Made by a program: the position numbers and the translations under genes
Origin: Clostridiales bacterium
GTDB lineage: Bacteria > Bacillota > Clostridia > Christensenellales > Aristaeellaceae
Reading direction: 5' to 3'
DNA: 13,457 nt
Assembly (NCBI GenBank): GCA_004556985.1
Contig: SFFC01000067.1
Location: forward strand, 1-13,457
In this document: positions 1 through 5,810 of the stretch, in pieces
How positions within the stretch are numbered: position 1 is the first letter of the stretch
How the letters are laid out: each line of letters opens with the position of its first letter
The notes under the pieces: model-generated
Told to the model about the DNA's origin: nothing
Seen by the model: only the letters and a program-made list of their open reading frames with translations
The model's database searches: none

Positions 1-2186
1 CCCGTGCTCTCGCGCGTGACGCTGACCTCGATCAGCCGTCCGCGATAGACGATCTTGAAGGCGTAGCCGTCCCAGCCGTCGGGCAGCTGCGGATCAAAGC
101 TCAGCTCGCCCGTGATCGTGCGCATGCCGGCAAAGCCCTGCACGATGGAGAGCCAGCTGCCCGCCATCGAGGTGATATGCAGGCCGTCGCCAGTGTCGTT
201 GTTGATGTTGTCCAGATCCAGCCGCGCCGTGCGCCGGTAGAGCTCCTGCGCCTTGTCGAGCCTGCCGATGGAGGCCGCGAGGATGCTGTGCACGCAGGGC
301 GAGAGGCTCGACTCATGTACCGTCATCGGCTCGTAGAAATCAAAATTCCGGCGGATCGTCTCCTTGTCGTAGAGGTGCTCGAGGAAATACAGGCCCTGGA
401 GCGTGTCGGCCTGCTTGATGAAGCAGGAGCGCAGGATCTTGTCCCAGCTCCAGTGCTGGTTGATCGGCCGCTCCTCGGGCGAGAGGCTCGAGGCCGGGCG
501 CAGCTCCTTGTCAAGGAACGTATCGTGCTGCACGAAGACGCCCAGCTCCTCGTCATAGGGCAGATACATCTTCTCGCTGATCTCCCGAAAGCGGCGAAGC
601 TCCTCCGCGCCGACGCTGAGCGTCTGCGCCTTCTCGCGCGGCACAAGCATCAGCTGCTCCGCCGTGTAGGCGAGCACCCAGGCGGCCATGCGGTTGGTGT
701 ACCAGTTATTATTGACGTTATTCTCGTATTCATTCGGGCCGGTCACGCCGTGGATCATGTAGCAGTCCTTTTTCGCACAGTAATGGACGCGGCCCGCCCA
801 GAAGCGCGCGATGCCCAGCAGCACGTCGATGCCATAGGTATCCAGATAGCCGCGGTCGCCGGTGTACTGCGTATAGGCGTAGATCGCGTAGGCGATGGCG
901 CTGTTGCGGTGAATCTCCTCGAAGGTGATCTCCCACTCGTTGTGGCACTCGACGCCGGTGAAGGTGACCATCGGATAGAGCGCGCCGGGCAGCCCCTGCT
1001 CGCGGGCGTTGTGGTAGGCGCCGTCGAGCTGGAGCCAGCGGTATTTGAGCAGATTCTGCGCGACCTCCTCGCCCGCGATCGCGGTATACATCGGCAGGCA
1101 GTAGGCCTCGGTATCCCAGTACGTCGCGCCGCCGTATTTTTCGCCCGTGAAGCCCTTGGGGCCGATGTTCAGCCGCGCGTCCTCGCCGTAATAGGTCGAG
1201 AAGAGCTGGAAGATGTTGAAGCGGATGCCCTGCTGCGCGGCGACGTCGCCCGCGATGACGACGTCGGCCTTCTCCCAGCGGCGCGCCCAGGCGCGCTCCT
1301 GCTCGCGGCGCAGCGCGTCATAGCCGGCCAGCTGCGCGGCCATCGCGCCGTCGTGCGCGGAGAGCACGAGCGCCTCCTCGCTGTAATCGCGGCTGGTCGT
1401 CACGCAGACGAACTTGTCGCAGCCGACGGTCTGCCCCGGCTCGCAGTCAAAGACGAGCTTGCGGCAGACATAGCCCTCCTCCGTCGAGGTCTTGTTCTTG
1501 CGCGGCTTTTCGCTGGGCGTGACGGCCATCGCGCCGACGACCGCGAAGCGCGGCGTGCCAAAGGGGTTTTCCTTCGTGCGCACGGCGACGCTCATCACGC
1601 CGGTGTCGGCCTCCTCCTCGCCCTCAAAGAGCCAGAAGGTCTCCTCATAGTTGGCGTCCTCGTTGTGCACGTCGGCGTCGATCGCCGGCAGCAGCGCGAC
1701 CTTGCAGGCGTAATCCGCCGTGACGCGGCAGCGCAGGGCCAGAATCTCCGGCCGGGCGATGGAGACAAAGCGCTCAAAGCTCACGCGCACCGTGCCGCCC
1801 TCGCGGCGGATGACGAAGTCGCGCGAGAGAACGCCCTCGCGCATGTCGAGCATCCGCGTGAAGGAGACGACCTCGTCCGTCGCCAGGTCGATATCCTCCC
1901 TGTCGATGCGCACGCGCAGGGAGATGATGTTCATCGCGTTGATGACCTTGCCGAAGTAGAGCGGATAGCCGTTTTTCCACCAGCCCACGCGCGTCTTGTC
2001 CGGGAACCAGACGCCCGCCAGATAGGTACCCCGGTGGCAGTCTCCGCTGTAGCGCTCCTCGAAATTGCCGCGCATGCCCATGTGCCCGTTGCCGATGGAG
2101 GTCATCGACTCACAGAGGCGCATGTCTTCGCGGTGCAGCTCGCGCTCCACGAGCCGCCAGGGATCATAGGCAAACAGTGTTTTCAT
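1..2186 (-). CDS. mapA: Maltose phosphorylase, glycoside hydrolase family 65 (3' end outside window)
   Basis: Cytoplasmic enzyme of the GH65 family, which splits maltose with inorganic phosphate into beta-glucose 1-phosphate and glucose. The 728 visible residues cover nearly the whole family length (about 750-770); I estimate 25-40 C-terminal residues lie beyond base 1. Visible signatures are GGATYWDTEAYCLPMY (about residues 352-367), CHNEWEITFEEIHRN (about 414-428) and VTGPNEYENNVNNNWYTN (481-498). E486 in the last motif matches the general acid glutamate of characterised maltose phosphorylases. The motifs favour maltose over trehalose or kojibiose as substrate, but substrate assignment within GH65 is less certain than the family call. 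The ATG start has GAGAGAGG seven bases upstream (2194-2201). A terminator separates it from the YhcH gene upstream, and I see no clear promoter in the short leader. A beta-phosphoglucomutase gene often accompanies this enzyme and could lie to the left, out of view. Confidence 0.88.
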   Translation of the reverse strand, partial: MKTLFAYDPWRLVERELHREDMRLCESMTSIGNGHMGMRGNFEERYSGDCHRGTYLAGVWFPDKTRVGWWKNGYPLYFGKVINAMNIISLRVRIDREDIDLATDEVVSFTRMLDMREGVLSRDFVIRREGGTVRVSFERFVSIARPEILALRCRVTADYACKVALLPAIDADVHNEDANYEETFWLFEGEEEADTGVMSVAVRTKENPFGTPRFAVVGAMAVTPSEKPRKNKTSTEEGYVCRKLVFDCEPGQTVGCDKFVCVTTSRDYSEEALVLSAHDGAMAAQLAGYDALRREQERAWARRWEKADVVIAGDVAAQQGIRFNIFQLFSTYYGEDARLNIGPKGFTGEKYGGATYWDTEAYCLPMYTAIAGEEVAQNLLKYRWLQLDGAYHNAREQGLPGALYPMVTFTGVECHNEWEITFEEIHRNSAIAYAIYAYTQYTGDRGYLDTYGIDVLLGIARFWAGRVHYCAKKDCYMIHGVTGPNEYENNVNNNWYTNRMAAWVLAYTAEQLMLVPREKAQTLSVGAEELRRFREISEKMYLPYDEELGVFVQHDTFLDKELRPASSLSPEERPINQHWSWDKILRSCFIKQADTLQGLYFLEHLYDKETIRRNFDFYEPMTVHESSLSPCVHSILAASIGRLDKAQELYRRTARLDLDNINNDTGDGLHITSMAGSWLSIVQGFAGMRTITGELSFDPQLPDGWDGYAFKIVYRGRLIEVSVTREST

Positions 2187-2271
2187 GGTCAAACCTCTCT
2201 CGTTGTGAAAGCCTGCGCCTGTCCCCCGCACGGGACATCCTCTTGGGGACAAAGCAAAAACGGGTTTTTAC

Positions 2272-2297
2272 AAAAAAGCCGCGCAGAGCAGCGGCTT
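2272..2297 (-). terminator. Rho-independent terminator after the YhcH family gene
   Basis: Read on the minus strand, AAGCCGC (2291-2297) and GCGGCTT (2276-2282) form a 7 bp stem around an 8-base loop, followed by a run of T (2272-2277). It begins four bases after the stop codon of the YhcH family gene and separates that gene from the maltose phosphorylase downstream. Confidence 0.85.
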
Positions 2298-2300
2298 ATT

Positions 2301-2741
2301 TTAGAGCACCGGAATCTTGACGACCACCTTGCGGTAGTGCTTCTGAAACTGCTCATGGCAGGCGGCCTTGTGTCCGTCGCTGGGGAACATGAGGAAGAAC
2401 ATGCCCGGGCGCACGGAGATGGACGTCGACTTGCCCGTGTAGAAATAGTTGTCGTGCTCCGGGTCCTCGCTGCGCAGGTTGAGCTCCTGGATGTGCGCCC
2501 AGCTCATGCGCTCGCCGCCGGAGATGCAGTATTGCAGATCGATATATTTCTTATGGGACTCCAGCTCGACGGTATCCAGCTGGCGGGTATCGCCCTCCGA
2601 CACCGTGGCAAACAGGCCGTTCTCCAGCTCATAGCGGCCGGGCTCGAGGTCGGGCGCCTCGGAGAGGAAAGCAAACGCCTGCTCCATTTCAGGGTGAAGC
2701 GGATAATAGCGCTCCTGTTCTTCAATTCGATCGATGATCAC
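2301..2741 (-). CDS. YhcH/YjgK/YiaL family protein (DUF386), GTG start
   Basis: Small cupin-like protein of the YhcH/YiaL/TabA/EbgC family. Members sit near sugar genes and affect carbohydrate or biofilm phenotypes; no firm reaction is established. The 146 residues match the family length. Family marks are the opening IIDRIE, ESHKKYIDLQY (61-71, with H63 and D68), FPSDGHKAAC (119-128, with H124), and the end YRKVVVKIPV. The start is decided by sequence: the frame stays open 20 codons further upstream, but family members begin at M/V-IIDRI, and GTG 2739-2741 has AAGGAGG nine bases upstream (2751-2757). A near-consensus promoter at 2773-2801 would also start the transcript downstream of the longer form's first codon. 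It lies between the SGNH-like gene and maltose phosphorylase, and a terminator follows. A role linked to sugar metabolism is inferred only from this context. Confidence 0.88.
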   Translation of the reverse strand: MIIDRIEEQERYYPLHPEMEQAFAFLSEAPDLEPGRYELENGLFATVSEGDTRQLDTVELESHKKYIDLQYCISGGERMSWAHIQELNLRSEDPEHDNYFYTGKSTSISVRPGMFFLMFPSDGHKAACHEQFQKHYRKVVVKIPVL

Positions 2742-2772
2742 AGGGATCAGCCTCCTTCTTGTCATCCATCCC

Positions 2773-2801
2773 ATTATAAGGCAAGCGAAAAAAACAGTCA
2801 A
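2773..2801 (-). promoter_or_regulatory. SigA-type promoter for the YhcH family gene
   Basis: On the minus strand, TTGACT (2796-2801), a 17-base spacer and TATAAT (2773-2778) give a near-perfect housekeeping promoter. The -35 box overlaps the TGA stop codon of the SGNH-like gene (2798-2800). Transcription would begin near 2766, about 25 bases before the GTG start, leaving room for the ribosome binding site. Confidence 0.85.
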
Positions 2802-3853
2802 TCCCCCGCTTGCCGGCCTGCCTCATAGGAAGCGGCAAACGCGCTGACGAGCTGGCGGATGCGCTCGCTGCCCTCCTCCATATCCTCAACCGAGGTCACG
2901 CGGTTTTCCCCCGCCGCCATCGCGCGCATGATCGCGTCGCTGATGTCGCCCGAATGATGGGAGTAGTCAAAGTAGTTGTCAAGGTCGGTGATCCACTCCG
3001 CGCGGGAGGAAAAGTCGAAGATCTTCACGTTCGGGTAGGCAAGCAGCAGCTCGCAGACCCGCGCGCGCGAGCGGAACTGCTGCTCCGAGAGGCCGCCGCA
3101 GGTCATCAGATACCAGTAGGCGACGGAATACGGCGGCATGTAGATGACAAACTGCGTCTGCGGATGCGCGGCGATATACGGTTCCAGGTGGCGCGCGATA
3201 TTCTCCGTCGAGCGTTCCAGCCGGGTGTCGGCGGGCGTCATCTCCTTATGCTCGATGACGTCGGGCAGCGCGTCGTAGACGCTCTGCGCGCCGAAGGTCA
3301 CGTCCGTCCACTTATACATGTCGTCGCGCTTTGTGTCAAGCGGCTTGCCGAGGTTTTTTAGCATCTTCGGGATGCGCACCAGCAGCACGTCGAGGCTGAG
3401 CAGATAGTTCACATCGTCAAGCAGGCTGTCGTTCCACAGATAGGGATAGATCTCCTCCATATCGTCCGGCGGGCCCATGAGGCTGTACGCGTCCACGGCG
3501 AGAATCGCGAGCTTCAGCTCATGCGTATCAAGCACATGCGCAAGCTGCCAGCCCATCTGCGCCGTATGCGAGCCGCGCATGGGCAGCTTGACGCTCGAGA
3601 CGCCGAAGGCCTCGTCGATCACCGAAGGATGGCTCATCTCGATCATCGACGTGCCGAGAATCACGGCGTCGTAATCGTAGTTTTTCGCGATGCCGGGGTT
3701 GTTGTAGCTCTCCTGGTCGTACAGCGGCAGGATGGCGGATTCGCGGTAATGCTCAAAGGGATCGACGAGATAGACCGCCAGTGCGCAGAGCGCCAGCAGT
3801 GTAAGGAGAAGGGCGAGGACGGCGGCCGTCCAGCGTTTGGCTTTTAAAAGCAT
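2798..3853 (-). CDS. Membrane-anchored SGNH hydrolase-like protein
   Basis: Protein of 351 residues with one N-terminal membrane segment (about residues 8-30, after a short K/R-containing start), so probably anchored with its bulk outside the cell. The sequence then shows an SGNH/DltD-like layout: VILGTSM (64-70) places S69 where the nucleophile of the GDSL block sits, and DYSHH (296-300) near the C-terminus supplies a D-x-x-H pair. I infer a serine esterase or acyltransferase-like fold acting on a cell-surface polymer or glycan; the substrate cannot be read from sequence. Such proteins are common and poorly studied in Clostridia. The ATG has AAAGGAG six bases upstream, and an extended -10 promoter lies just before it. 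The YhcH family gene follows directly but has its own promoter. Confidence 0.7.
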   Translation of the reverse strand: MLLKAKRWTAAVLALLLTLLALCALAVYLVDPFEHYRESAILPLYDQESYNNPGIAKNYDYDAVILGTSMIEMSHPSVIDEAFGVSSVKLPMRGSHTAQMGWQLAHVLDTHELKLAILAVDAYSLMGPPDDMEEIYPYLWNDSLLDDVNYLLSLDVLLVRIPKMLKNLGKPLDTKRDDMYKWTDVTFGAQSVYDALPDVIEHKEMTPADTRLERSTENIARHLEPYIAAHPQTQFVIYMPPYSVAYWYLMTCGGLSEQQFRSRARVCELLLAYPNVKIFDFSSRAEWITDLDNYFDYSHHSGDISDAIMRAMAAGENRVTSVEDMEEGSERIRQLVSAFAASYEAGRQAGD

Positions 3854-3882
3854 GGGGCGCTCCTTTCCGTGCAGATATTCTG

Positions 3883-3912
3883 ATTATAGCATGACGCGCG
3901 CGCGGCGCGCAA
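3883..3912 (-). promoter_or_regulatory. Extended -10 promoter for the SGNH-like gene
   Basis: On the minus strand, TATAAT (3883-3888) is preceded by TGC, giving an extended -10 element. The -35 region is weak: TTGCGC at 3907-3912 with an 18-base spacer. The predicted start is about 25 bases before the ATG. The DNA upstream is an extremely GC-rich CGCG tract. Confidence 0.6.
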
Positions 3913-3957
3913 GGGCGCGCGCGGCGGGCTTGCGCGCCGCCGTTTTGGCGATTGAAA

Positions 3958-3984
3958 ACGGCCGGCGCTTGACACGCCGGCCGT
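3958..3984 (-). terminator. Perfect 10 bp hairpin enclosing the antisense promoter's -35 box
   Basis: ACGGCCGGCG (3958-3967) and CGCCGGCCGT (3975-3984) form a perfect 10 bp stem with a 7-base loop. On the minus strand the stem is followed by TTTTC, so it can serve as an outer terminator for transcripts coming from the small peptide gene. The loop holds the TTGACA of the plus-strand promoter, so terminator and promoter share the same bases. The T-run is short, so efficiency is uncertain. Confidence 0.55.
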
Positions 3985-3997
3985 CCCGTAGTACAAT
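3969..3997 (+). promoter_or_regulatory. Strong promoter driving a plus-strand RNA against the small peptide gene
   Basis: TTGACA (3969-3974), a 17-base spacer and TACAAT (3992-3997) give a near-consensus SigA promoter. No convincing plus-strand protein gene lies downstream before deoD. Transcription would begin near 4004 and run head-on into the 3' end of the 29-residue peptide gene, so the likely product is an antisense RNA. Confidence 0.75.
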
Positions 3998-4003
3998 ACA
4001 GTC

Positions 4004-4104
4004 AGGAGATGGTCGTCTCGCACGCCAGTCCCCACTTCGGGAATGACGAAGAAAACAAGCCATGCCGCCGTTGTAGCCCTAACTACACGGCGGCTTGCTT
4101 GTTA
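4004..4104 (+). ncRNA. Putative antisense RNA (type I antitoxin-like)
   Basis: Inferred RNA of about 100 bases starting seven bases after the TACAAT box and ending at the shared hairpin 4055-4102. It would be complementary to the 3' untranslated part and stop codon of the peptide mRNA, the arrangement seen in Fst and TxpA/RatA type systems. The hairpin has a good T-run only in the minus direction, so the plus RNA may instead continue to the terminator at 4293-4317. In that case it would cover the whole peptide mRNA. The 3' end is therefore uncertain. Confidence 0.5.
4051..4102 (-). terminator. Shared terminator-like hairpin at the 3' end of the peptide gene
   Basis: Arms ACAAGC (4055-4060), GCCGCCG (4064-4070) and GTAG (4073-4076) pair with CTAC (4083-4086), CGGCGGC (4088-4094) and GCTTGT (4097-4102), with small internal loops. 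On the minus strand it is followed by TTTTC, a usable terminator starting right at the peptide stop codon. On the plus strand only a weak TATTTG follows, so bidirectional action is possible but not certain. Confidence 0.7.
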
Positions 4105-4191
4105 TTTGCTACCCAGCATGTATACTGAGATCAGCAAAGAAGCGACGGAAGCGATAAAGCCCAAAAGGCTCAGCAAATCCCCGTTGCTCAT
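4102..4191 (-). CDS. Small hydrophobic peptide, putative type I toxin
   Basis: A 29-residue peptide reads MSNGDLLSLLGFIASVASLL then ISVYMLGSK: a short polar start, one predicted membrane helix (about residues 6-26) and a lysine end. It has an excellent ribosome binding site (AGGAGG, seven bases before ATG), its own near-consensus promoter (4266-4294) and a terminator directly after its stop. This size and topology match type I toxins of Gram-positive bacteria (Fst, TxpA, BsrG and holin-like toxins), and an opposing promoter fits an antisense antitoxin. I do not recognise the exact family. The 5' untranslated region (about 65-70 bases) contains a 7 bp hairpin next to the ribosome binding site, and CTCCGCTTC near 4221-4229 could pair with GAAGAGGAG, limiting translation. 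Alternatives are a small regulatory membrane peptide or a chance frame; the strong start signals argue against chance. Confidence 0.65.
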   Translation of the reverse strand: MSNGDLLSLLGFIASVASLLISVYMLGSK

Positions 4192-4204
4192 AAGCTCACC
4201 TCCT

Positions 4205-4221
4205 CTTCTGTATGACAGAAG
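4205..4221 (-). other. 5' leader hairpin next to the peptide ribosome binding site
   Basis: CTTCTGT (4205-4211) and ACAGAAG (4215-4221) form a 7 bp stem with a 3-base loop immediately upstream of the GAGGAGG site on the minus strand. Such leader structures restrict translation in several type I toxin mRNAs; a role here is inference. Confidence 0.5.
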
Positions 4222-4265
4222 CGGAGAAACCACCGTGCAAGGCTCCTGACCTGCACCACAAAGCC

Positions 4266-4294
4266 ATCATATCACAGGCAGCATCCGTTTTCAA
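4266..4294 (-). promoter_or_regulatory. Promoter of the small peptide gene
   Basis: On the minus strand, TTGAAA (4289-4294), a 17-base spacer and TATGAT (4266-4271), with TGA before the -10 giving an extended -10. Predicted transcription start is near 4259. The -35 box overlaps the left arm of the plus-strand terminator at 4293-4317. Confidence 0.7.
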
Positions 4295-4317
4295 GCCCGA
4301 AGGGGCTTTCCTTTTTT
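4293..4317 (+). terminator. Plus-strand terminator before deoD
   Basis: AAGCCC (4293-4298) and GGGCTT (4303-4308) form a 6 bp stem with a GAAG tetraloop, followed by TCC and six T residues (4312-4317). No plus-strand protein gene precedes it, so its likely client is read-through of the antisense RNA starting near 4004. It shields the deoD promoter that begins four bases later. Confidence 0.65.
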
Positions 4318-4320
4318 CTG

Positions 4321-4349
4321 TTGGCAATTTCTGCACGAAAGGGTATAAT
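4321..4349 (+). promoter_or_regulatory. Promoter of the deoD-ybaK unit
   Basis: TTGGCA (4321-4326), a 17-base spacer and TATAAT (4344-4349). The predicted start is about 55-60 bases before the deoD ATG. Confidence 0.78.
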
Positions 4350-4412
4350 AGGAGCATACGGTCCGCGGGGTTTGCTCCCGACCGGACGACGACAGAGAAA
4401 GGGGCTGCTTGC

Positions 4413-5126
4413 ATGGCCAATCCCAATATCCCGACTCCCCATATCACCGCGAAGGAGGGCGACTTCGCCCGCACTGTGCTGATGCCCGGCGATCCGCTGC
4501 GCTCCAAATTCATCGCGGAAACGTATCTTGAAAACCCCGTGCTCGTCAACAACACGCGCGGCGTGCAGGGCTATACCGGCGCCTACAAGGGCAAACGCGT
4601 CTCCGTGATGGCCTCCGGCATGGGCATGCCGTCCATCGGCATCTACTCCTACGAGCTGTTCAACTTCTACGGCGTGGAGAACATCATCCGCGTCGGCACG
4701 GCGGGCGGCATCGGCGACAACGTGCACGTGCGCGACATCGTCATCGGCATGAGCGCCTACACGAATTCGAACTTCGGCAGGCAGTACGGCTTTGACGGCA
4801 ACGTCGCGCCCTGCTGCTCCTTTAAACTGCTGGAGGCGGCGGTCAAGGCCGCGCGCGGCATGGGCATCGAGCCGAACGTCGGCGCGCTGTATTCCTCCGA
4901 CATCTTCTACGACGAGGCCGGCGGCGCGGGCAAGCTCAAGAAGCTCGGCGTGCTGGCGACGGAGATGGAATCCGCCGCGCTCTACCTCAACGCCGCACGC
5001 GCGGGCAAGAACGCGCTGGCCATCTGTACGATCTCCGACCACATCTTCACCGGCGAATCCCTGCCGGCGCAGGAGCGTCAGGTCAGCTTCACGCAGATGA
5101 TGGAGATCGCGCTGGAAATCGCGTAA
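4413..5126 (+). CDS. deoD: Purine nucleoside phosphorylase, DeoD type
   Basis: Cytoplasmic hexameric-type enzyme of purine salvage that splits purine nucleosides with phosphate into the base and (deoxy)ribose 1-phosphate. The 237 residues match E. coli DeoD (about 239) apart from a short N-terminal extension. Visible marks are TPHI (H10, the nucleoside-contacting histidine from the neighbouring subunit), LMPGDPLR (23-30, phosphate-binding G26 and R30), IIRVGTAGG with the phosphate-binding arginine, TEMESAALY with the Met-Glu pair that holds the ribose, and ISDHI carrying the catalytic aspartate. The frame extends further upstream, but ATG 4413 starts where the family begins and has AAAGGGG eight bases upstream. 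It has its own promoter. The YbaK gene follows after 14 bases, so the two are probably co-transcribed. Confidence 0.95.
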   Translation: MANPNIPTPHITAKEGDFARTVLMPGDPLRSKFIAETYLENPVLVNNTRGVQGYTGAYKGKRVSVMASGMGMPSIGIYSYELFNFYGVENIIRVGTAGGIGDNVHVRDIVIGMSAYTNSNFGRQYGFDGNVAPCCSFKLLEAAVKAARGMGIEPNVGALYSSDIFYDEAGGAGKLKKLGVLATEMESAALYLNAARAGKNALAICTISDHIFTGESLPAQERQVSFTQMMEIALEIA

Positions 5127-5140
5127 GCGGAGAGAGCACC

Positions 5141-5608
5141 ATGAGCATCGAAAGAGCGCGTGCCCACCTGCAAAAGCACGGGCTCGCGGACAGAATCATC
5201 GAATTGGACGTCTCCAGCGCGACAGTCGCCCTGGCGGCCCAGGCGCTGAACTGCGAGAGCAACCGCATCGCCAAGACGCTCTCCTTCTCGCGCGGCGAGG
5301 GCGCGATCCTCGTCCTCGCGGCGGGCGACGCGCGCATCGACAACGCGAAATTCAAGGCCCGCTTCGGCATGAAGGCGCACATGCTGCCCCACGACGCCGT
5401 CGAGCCGCTGATCGGCCACGCGGTCGGCGGGGTCTGCCCGTTCGGCATCAACCCCGGCGTGCCGGTGTATCTGGATGAATCGCTGCGCGCGTTTGACATC
5501 GTCTATCCTGCGGCGGGCACGGCCGCCAGCGCCGTGCGCCTGAGCCTCGAGGAGCTCGAGCGCGCCAGCGAGGCCGAAGGCTGGGTCGACGTCTGCAAGA
5601 CGCTTTGA
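5141..5608 (+). CDS. YbaK/EbsC family aminoacyl-tRNA deacylase
   Basis: Single-domain trans-editing protein of 155 residues. Family members hydrolyse mischarged tRNA, classically Cys-tRNA(Pro) for YbaK or Ala-tRNA(Pro) for ProX. The key signatures are present: NRIAKTLSF with K45 at the position of the essential lysine, VLAAGDARID in the middle strand region, and GGVCPFGINPG near residues 96-106. Sequence alone does not tell which mischarged tRNA it clears. The ATG has GGAGAG six bases upstream, 14 bases after the deoD stop, so it is probably the second gene of that transcript. The stop codon is followed within four bases by a modular stem-loop repeat. Confidence 0.9.
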   Translation: MSIERARAHLQKHGLADRIIELDVSSATVALAAQALNCESNRIAKTLSFSRGEGAILVLAAGDARIDNAKFKARFGMKAHMLPHDAVEPLIGHAVGGVCPFGINPGVPVYLDESLRAFDIVYPAAGTAASAVRLSLEELERASEAEGWVDVCKTL

Positions 5609-5611
5609 CCG

Positions 5612-5735
5612 GCGCGAAGCGAAGAAGGGTCAAGGGGCTAAGCCCCTTGCGGGGTCTGGGGCAGCGCCCCAGGCAGGCTTGGGCGGCAGCCCAACGTTCC
5701 TATAAGTTCAAGAAAAAAGTAGTCTCAGAGCAGGC
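5612..5735 (+). repeat. Modular stem-loop repeat, copy 1 (after ybaK)
   Basis: Intergenic element with consecutive hairpins. It opens with leader GCGCGAAGCGAAGAAGGG (5612-5629), then hairpin 1 CAAGGGGC/GCCCCTTG (5631-5649), hairpin 2 CTGGGGC/GCCCCAG (5656-5672), linker GCAGG, hairpin 3 TTGGGC/GCCCAA with loop GGCA (5679-5694), an A-rich patch, and the tail AGTCTCAGAGCAGGC (5721-5735). Leader, linker, hairpin 3 loop and tail recur in the copy after parA. Bases 5614-5649 recur exactly after tldE (12173-12208). It probably also serves as a transcription stop, although no long T-run follows any stem. Confidence 0.85.
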
Positions 5736-5810
5736 TGCGCAGCATCCTGCAAGCGTCCGTTTCTGCACATGATTTTACTACCGTCCCCCACGGGACAGGA
5801 AGGACACCAC

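Noticed and set aside
2187..2271. Riboswitch before maltose phosphorylase
   Set aside because: The leader is short and shows only simple GTCCC hairpins; no known riboswitch core could be recognised.
177..2828. An 883-codon open frame on the plus strand opposite maltose phosphorylase and the YhcH family gene
   Set aside because: It lies antisense to well-recognised genes, has an Arg/Ala/Leu/Val/Asp-rich composition typical of shadow frames in high-GC DNA, and shows no family motif.
4043..4249. A 68-codon plus-strand frame across the small peptide gene
   Set aside because: It has no ribosome binding site, its first part is the terminator-like hairpin, and the rest is the antisense of the peptide gene.
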